64,000 bases of DNA. It comes from Georgenia sp. EYE_87 (lineage in GTDB: Bacteria > Actinomycetota > Actinomycetes > Actinomycetales > Actinomycetaceae). Shown in pieces: positions 59,537 to 64,000 of the stretch. The translations under genes and the position numbers were made by a program. The DNA lies in contig NZ_JAHXNL010000002.1 of the NCBI RefSeq assembly GCF_023148685.1, positions 1 to 64,000 on the forward strand, given 5' to 3'. Numbering within the stretch: position 1 is the stretch's first letter; each line of letters starts with the position of its first letter. Under the pieces are notes generated by a model. The model saw only the letters and a program-made list of their open reading frames with translations, did no database searches and was not told the DNA's origin.

Positions 59537-61801
59537 ATGGGCAATTCCGCCCCACCCACCGCGGGTGTCGGAGAGGACGACGCGCTCGTCCTGCCGGCCC
59601 CCGAGCCCACGGGCGACCTGCTGGCGGCCAACGCCGCCCTGACCGTGCTGCGCCAGCTCCCGGACGGTGTGATCGTGGTCGCCCAGCATGCGGACGGGGC
59701 GTGGCGGGTACTGATGGCGAACGACGCCGCCGTGGAGCTGTCGGGCATCAGCCGCACCCGCCTGCTCCAGGGGGGCTCGGAGCTGCTCCGGCTCACCGGC
59801 ATCGACGAGAAGGGCGCCCGTGAGCTCGCCGAGGCGTTCGCCGGCGGGCGGGCGACGAGGGTGACGGCTCTGGTGGGCCGGACCGACGGCAGGCGGCTGT
59901 GGGCGGAGCTGGACCTGAGCCCGCTCGACGTGCCGGCCTCCGACTGGAAGCTGTGGGCCGCGGTCGTCCGGGACGTCTCCGCCCAGGTCGAGAATGCCAA
60001 GCTCGAGCAGGTCCGCCTCGACATCGAGCGCCGGGCACGCCTGGCCCTGAGCATCGTCGCCCGCGTCTCCGACCTCCTCCAGGAGCCCGACTCCGCCGAC
60101 GTGCTGCGCGCCATCGCCGACCTCGTGACCCGCCAGGTGGTGGCGTGGAGCGGGTTCTTCGTGCTCGGTCGCGAGCTCGAGGAGGTCGACGCGATCGTCG
60201 ACCACCCCGACGTCCGCCGTCGCCGCGTCTCCGCCGAGGATCTCGCCCAGGACCCGGTGCTCGACCTGCTCGAGGGCACCACGATGCGCACGGTGCGTCT
60301 CGAGCCCGGCGAGACCGGGGTGGAAGGCACCGTCACCGCCGAGCTGCTGGAGCGGCTGCGCCCCCGGCTGGACGAGATGGCCAGCGCCGAGGGCAGCGTC
60401 CTGGTGCTGCCGGTTCTCGGGCGTCAGCGCACGCTGGCCCTGTTCGTCGCCCTCCCGCACCGCGGGCCGACGGCGGCGCGGATCTCCGGCGTGCCGGACC
60501 TCGGGGTGGGCGAGGAGGCGATCGCGATCCTGCCCGACGAGGTCGGGACCGTGCTGGAGCTCGTGGCGCGCCGGGTCGGCATGGCCATGGACAACGCACA
60601 GCTGTACGTGCGCGAGCACACGCTCGCCGAGACGCTGCAGCGCTCGATGCTGCCCGAGCAGGCGGACGTACCGGGCCTGGACGTGTGGACGTACTACGCG
60701 CCCAACGTCGAGCACGCCCAGGTGGGCGGTGACTGGTACGACGTGGTGCACCTCGACGAGGAGACCGTCGCGGTGGTCATCGGCGACGTGGTGGGTCACG
60801 ACGTGGAGGCGGCCGCCGCGATGGGTCAGCTCCGCTCCGTCGTGCGCGCCTACGCCCAGGAGCTCGTGGACCCGGGCACCGTGCTGGGCCGGGTGGACAG
60901 CCTGGTCACGGGCATGCGCATCCCACGCACCGCCTCCCTGGTCTACGCCACTCTGTCGCGGCGGGGCGAGGACGCCTGGGACCTGGCCTACTCCAGGGCG
61001 GGCCACCTGCCCGCACTGCTGGTCCGCGGCGAGGAGGTCACCACGCTCGACGGCGCGGGCGGACCGCTCATCGGCTTCGGCGGCACCGGCCGGGCCACCG
61101 CCCGGGCGGAGGTCCTGCCGGGCGACGTGCTCGTGTTCTACACCGACGGTCTGGTCGAGCGCCGCGACCGCGGCATGCGCGAGGGGCTCGAGGCGCTGGT
61201 CGAGCTCTCCTCCGCCGTGCAGGCCCCCGACGCCGCCGGTGTCGGCGAGGAGCTCCTCCAGCTCGCCGACGCCCCCGAGGACGACGTCGCCGTCGTCGTC
61301 ATCCGCGTCCCGGGCGGCCAGGACGAGAGCCACGACGGCGCGGCCCCCCGCCGTCGTCGCTGGCAGCTCCCGGCCGACGCCGCCTCGATCGGCCGCGCCC
61401 GCCACGCGGTGCGCCGGGCGTGCGAGGCATGGGGCATCACCGACATCGGGGCGGCAGAGCTCGTCATCTCCGAGCTCATGGCCAACGCCGTCATGCACGG
61501 CTGGGGCCGGATCGGCCTGCGGCTGCAGGCCACCGGCGACGGTCTGCGCATGGAGGTCGAGGACGCCAACCCCGCGCCGCCGGTGACCCGGGAGCACCAC
61601 GCCTCCAGGGTCGGAGGGTTCGGCATGCACATCGTCGACCGGCTGGCGGACTGGGGGTGGCGGCCCGCCGGTGGCGGGAAGGTGGTGTGGGCGCGACTGC
61701 GCACGGAGCCCGCCAAGGCCGAGAGCGGCAAGGAGGCAGAGATCGCCCTCAGCGAGCCCGGCAGGGAGGAGGCTGCCGGCAAGGACCCGGCGGGGGACTG
61801 A
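59537..61801 (+). CDS. PAS-GAF-SpoIIE phosphatase with a C-terminal HATPase kinase domain
   Basis: A 754-residue multi-domain protein. The ATG at 59537 follows GGAG. Residues about 30-135 are PAS-like ([33 protein letters not shown]), 165-360 a GAF domain, 400-600 the SpoIIE/PP2C domain ([40 protein letters not shown], then [30 protein letters not shown]), and 615-735 an HATPase_c domain ([40 protein letters not shown]). Opposed phosphatase and anti-sigma kinase activities are thus on one chain, as in some actinobacterial regulators. Signals bound by PAS or GAF could set the balance. STAS partners lie on both sides. Confidence 0.95.
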   Translation: MGNSAPPTAGVGEDDALVLPAPEPTGDLLAANAALTVLRQLPDGVIVVAQHADGAWRVLMANDAAVELSGISRTRLLQGGSELLRLTGIDEKGARELAEAFAGGRATRVTALVGRTDGRRLWAELDLSPLDVPASDWKLWAAVVRDVSAQVENAKLEQVRLDIERRARLALSIVARVSDLLQEPDSADVLRAIADLVTRQVVAWSGFFVLGRELEEVDAIVDHPDVRRRRVSAEDLAQDPVLDLLEGTTMRTVRLEPGETGVEGTVTAELLERLRPRLDEMASAEGSVLVLPVLGRQRTLALFVALPHRGPTAARISGVPDLGVGEEAIAILPDEVGTVLELVARRVGMAMDNAQLYVREHTLAETLQRSMLPEQADVPGLDVWTYYAPNVEHAQVGGDWYDVVHLDEETVAVVIGDVVGHDVEAAAAMGQLRSVVRAYAQELVDPGTVLGRVDSLVTGMRIPRTASLVYATLSRRGEDAWDLAYSRAGHLPALLVRGEEVTTLDGAGGPLIGFGGTGRATARAEVLPGDVLVFYTDGLVERRDRGMREGLEALVELSSAVQAPDAAGVGEELLQLADAPEDDVAVVVIRVPGGQDESHDGAAPRRRRWQLPADAASIGRARHAVRRACEAWGITDIGAAELVISELMANAVMHGWGRIGLRLQATGDGLRMEVEDANPAPPVTREHHASRVGGFGMHIVDRLADWGWRPAGGGKVVWARLRTEPAKAESGKEAEIALSEPGREEAAGKDPAGD

Positions 61802-61827
61802 CCCGGCGGGGACCCAGCCAGGGGACC

Positions 61828-61887
61828 GACCGCCCGGGACTGATCCAGCGGTGGGCTGACCGCCCGGGACCGACCCGCTGCGGATCG
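61828..61887. repeat. two 30-bp imperfect repeats after the SpoIIE gene
   Basis: GACCGCCCGGGACTGA at 61828-61843 returns with one change 30 bp later at 61858-61873, with similar following bases. It is in the gap between convergent genes. Confidence 0.6.
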
Positions 61888-61899
61888 GCCCTCTCGGGC

Positions 61900-62241
61900 T
61901 CAGGCGGAGAGCTGGTTCCGCTCGACGTTGCACCGGTGCTGGTCGTCGATCCGGAACATGTCCAGCGCCCCGCACACCTCGAGCACGAACAGCTCGCGCT
62001 CGCTCGCCCCGCGCAGCACCGTCGCCCCGCCGCGGCGGGCGGACGCGTCGGCCAGCGCCATGAGGAAGGCCGCACCGGTGGAGTCCATGAAGGTCACCCG
62101 GCAGAGGTCCAGCACGAGGAGCTGACGGCGGAGGCCGCTGACCCGGGCGGTGACCTCGGGGAACCGCTCCCGCTCCGCGAGGTCGAGGTCTCCCTCGATC
62201 GTCACGGCCGCCGAGGTTGCGGATGCCGAGATCTCGATCAT
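61900..62241 (-). CDS. STAS-domain anti-sigma-factor antagonist 2
   Basis: A 113-residue protein starting [20 protein letters not shown]. The STAS core is [20 protein letters not shown], followed by [20 protein letters not shown]. The phospho-site region reads DSTG, in contrast to DSSG in the other STAS protein. The C-terminal part has [28 protein letters not shown] precedes the ATG at 62241. It is convergent with the SpoIIE-type gene. Together the three genes form a compact partner-switching locus, but the sigma factor is not in the window. Confidence 0.93.
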   Translation of the reverse strand: MIEISASATSAAVTIEGDLDLAERERFPEVTARVSGLRRQLLVLDLCRVTFMDSTGAAFLMALADASARRGGATVLRGASERELFVLEVCGALDMFRIDDQHRCNVERNQLSA

Positions 62242-62449
62242 GCGTGTCTTCCTCCGGGGGTGCCGCGGCGCTTCGGACGGGCGGCTTCGGACGTGATCGA
62301 CGGTAACCCGCGACGTCCGGGAGTGCACCTCGGCGTCACAATCCAGACATATCGGGACACCGGGCGGCGGGCACGGGCCGACGCTGGCGCGGACGGCGGC
62401 GCGCGCGGGCGCCGTCGCGGACGGAAAGGCCGGGCGCGCGGGGGCGCTG

Positions 62450-62455
62450 TAGCCT
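62450..62455 (+). promoter_or_regulatory. putative purA -10 box
   Basis: TAGCCT at 62450-62455 would start transcription near 62462, leaving a leader of about 41 nt with AGAGGA as the ribosome site. No good -35 is visible. Confidence 0.4.
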
Positions 62456-62502
62456 CTTGGGGGCGCCGACCGGCGTCGGGAGCAGCGAGAGGATTCAGCG
62501 AG

Positions 62503-63789
62503 ATGCCAGCCGTGGTGGTCGTCGGGGCGCAGTGGGGCGACGAGGGCAAGGGCAAGGCGACCGACCAGCTCAGCTCACGCGTCGACTACGTCGTGAAGTT
62601 CAACGGCGGCAACAACGCCGGTCACACGGTGGTGGTCGGGGACGAGAAGTACGCGCTGCACCTGCTGCCCTCCGGGATCCTGTCACCCGGGTGCGTGCCC
62701 GTGATCGGCAACGGCGTCGTCGTCGACCTCGAGGTCCTCTTCCAGGAGATCGACGGCCTCGAGGCTCGCGGGGTGGACACCTCCAAGCTGCTCGTCTCCG
62801 CCAACGCGCACATCATCCCGTCCTACAACCGCACGCTCGACAAGGTCACCGAGCGCTTCCTCGGCAAGCGGCAGATCGGCACCACCGGCCGCGGGATCGG
62901 CCCGACCTACGCGGACAAGATGAGCCGCGTGGGCCTGCGCATCCAGGACCTCTTCGACGCCTCGATCCTGCGCCAGAAGGTCGAGGGCGCCCTGGCGCAG
63001 AAGAACCAGCTGCTCGTGAAGGTCTTCAACCGCCGCGCCGTCGACGTCGACGAGATCACGGAGGAGCTGCTCTCCTACGCCGAGCGCGTGCGCCCGATGG
63101 TCGCCGACTCGTCCCTCGTGCTCAACCGCGCCCTCGACCAGGGGCAGACCATCGTCTTCGAGGCCGGCCAGGCCACCATGCTCGACGTCGACCACGGCAC
63201 CTACCCGTTCGTCACCTCGTCCTCCGCGACGGCGGCCGGCGCCTGCACTGGCTCCGGCATCGGCCCCACGCGCATCGACCGGGTGGTCGGCGTGCTCAAG
63301 GCCTACACCACCCGCGTGGGCGAGGGGCCGTTCCCCACGGAGCTGCACGACGACATGGGCGAGCGGCTGCGCTCGGTGGGTGGGGAGTACGGCACCACGA
63401 CCGGCCGGCCGCGCCGCACGGGCTGGTACGACGCCGTCGTCGCCCGCTACGCCTCCCGCGTCAACGGGCTCACCGACCTGGTCATGACGAAGCTCGACGT
63501 CCTCACCGGCCTCGAGCGGATCCCGGTCTGCGTGGCCTACGACGTCGACGGTGTCCGCCACGACGAGATGCCGGCGGACCAGTCCTCGTTCCACCACGCG
63601 GTGCCGATCTACGAGGAGCTCGAGGGCTGGACCGAGGACATCAGCGGCGCCCGTGCCTTCGAGGACCTGCCGCCGAGCGCCCAGCGCTACGTGCTCGCGA
63701 TCGAGGAGATGAGCGGGTGCCGCATCTCCTCGGTCGGCGTCGGGCCCGACCGGGACGCCACCATCGTCCGTCACGACCTGCTCGACTGA
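62503..63789 (+). CDS. purA: adenylosuccinate synthetase
   Basis: A 428-residue protein starting [20 protein letters not shown], with the GTP/IMP loop [64 protein letters not shown] and the C-terminal [20 protein letters not shown]. The second Lys, Asp and His sites of the catalytic centre are intact. It makes adenylosuccinate from IMP and aspartate with GTP, the first step from IMP to AMP. Length matches the family. It is alone on the plus strand; a 9-bp hairpin follows its stop. Confidence 0.98.
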   Translation: MPAVVVVGAQWGDEGKGKATDQLSSRVDYVVKFNGGNNAGHTVVVGDEKYALHLLPSGILSPGCVPVIGNGVVVDLEVLFQEIDGLEARGVDTSKLLVSANAHIIPSYNRTLDKVTERFLGKRQIGTTGRGIGPTYADKMSRVGLRIQDLFDASILRQKVEGALAQKNQLLVKVFNRRAVDVDEITEELLSYAERVRPMVADSSLVLNRALDQGQTIVFEAGQATMLDVDHGTYPFVTSSSATAAGACTGSGIGPTRIDRVVGVLKAYTTRVGEGPFPTELHDDMGERLRSVGGEYGTTTGRPRRTGWYDAVVARYASRVNGLTDLVMTKLDVLTGLERIPVCVAYDVDGVRHDEMPADQSSFHHAVPIYEELEGWTEDISGARAFEDLPPSAQRYVLAIEEMSGCRISSVGVGPDRDATIVRHDLLD

Positions 63790-63814
63790 TTTGTCGCCTG
63801 TCTGCGCACGGTGA

Positions 63815-63845
63815 GGCGCCGCCCGGCTGACTGCCTGGCGGCGCC
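63815..63845 (+). terminator. putative purA terminator
   Basis: GGCGCCGCC (63815-63823) pairs perfectly with GGCGGCGCC (63837-63845), 25 nt after the purA stop. No T-tract follows. Confidence 0.55.
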
Positions 63846-63965
63846 CTGTCGGTGATGCGGGGCGGGCTGCCCGGCGTCGCGTCGTCGGCGATGCCGCGCG
63901 GGCTGCGGGAACGGGGCAGCGAGGTGCCTCGGTCCCGTGGCGGGCGACGGTGCCCGTCGCCGCGA

Positions 63966-64000
63966 TCAGCCGGTGACGCCGTCGCCGTCCGGGAACTCGT
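63966..64000 (-). CDS. possible 3' end of a gene beyond the right edge
   Basis: On the minus strand the last bases give an open frame ending ...EFPDGDGVTG and a TGA at 63966-63968. The acid/glycine pattern resembles a real C-terminus, but 10 codons are too few to identify it. 63846-63965 contain no recognisable gene. Confidence 0.25.
   Translation of the reverse strand, partial: EFPDGDGVTG

Overview
The window is about 64 kb of very GC-rich chromosomal DNA from an actinobacterium. The dnaK-grpE-dnaJ-hspR and clpB loci both carry HspR-type CTTGAGT/ACTCAAG inverted repeats. There are septum-formation (DUF4190-type) proteins, a TIGR02569-type protein, a 13E12/DUF222 HNH endonuclease, many GTG starts and many apparently leaderless genes. 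The mix is typical of Micrococcales (Cellulomonas/Georgenia-like relatives); this placement is an inference from gene content, not a measured one. No rRNA, tRNA, CRISPR array, insertion sequence or prophage was found, and there is no obvious integrated island.

Layout. 1-6.8 kb: a mixed set (partial DUF222/HNH endonuclease, YcaQ-like DNA glycosylase, PIN-domain protein, SDR, M23-like peptidase, DUF1918 protein, zinc alcohol dehydrogenase, GyrI-like protein). 6.8-11.3 kb: a CstA carbon-starvation/peptide permease under an apparent CRP/GlxR site, an overlapping cysteine-containing small protein, an internally deleted P-loop kinase overlapping a phosphotransferase-like gene, a DHFR-like reductase, and a small membrane protein whose N-terminus closely resembles a contractile phage tail-sheath arm. 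11.3-15.6 kb: the HspR-regulated chaperone operon. 15.6-18.8 kb: a structured leader, a secreted LPXTG repeat protein, a cytoplasmic-looking trypsin-fold protease and a tiny overlapping gene that looks like a stand-alone copy of the protease N-domain. 18.7-22.5 kb: HIT protein, prolyl oligopeptidase, hydrolase.

22.6-35.8 kb, all on the minus strand, is a coherent catabolic block. A Liv-type ABC importer and an acyl-CoA ligase are followed by a TetR regulator, a 3-hydroxybutyrate dehydrogenase-like SDR and an esterase-like hydrolase. A separate AtoE permease/CoA-transferase/thiolase operon lies next to it. Together they could take up 3-hydroxybutyrate, acetoacetate or related short acids and convert them to acetyl-CoA.

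35.9-45.1 kb: a small Rv0909/MT0933-like protein, a secreted tripeptidyl-aminopeptidase-type hydrolase, an amidase, two overlapping disordered small proteins, a glycosyltransferase and a divergent membrane pyrophosphatase with a lipobox-like N-terminus, then a HAD dehalogenase. 45.1-47.9 kb: clpB with its own HAIR site. 47.9-58.9 kb: LuxR/TPR regulator, methyltransferase, serine hydrolase, two tandem septum-formation paralogues, exonuclease III divergent from an SDR, pyrE, a NagD-like phosphatase, a membrane protein, a TrmH-family methyltransferase and class II aldolase. 59.0-62.2 kb: a compact partner-switching module (two STAS antagonists flanking a PAS-GAF-SpoIIE-HATPase protein). The window ends with purA.

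Recurring non-coding themes are leaderless promoters (A at position 2 and T at position 6 of a -10 box, 6-8 nt before the start codon), strong hairpins between or after genes, and short tandem repeats lying at or just beyond stop codons.
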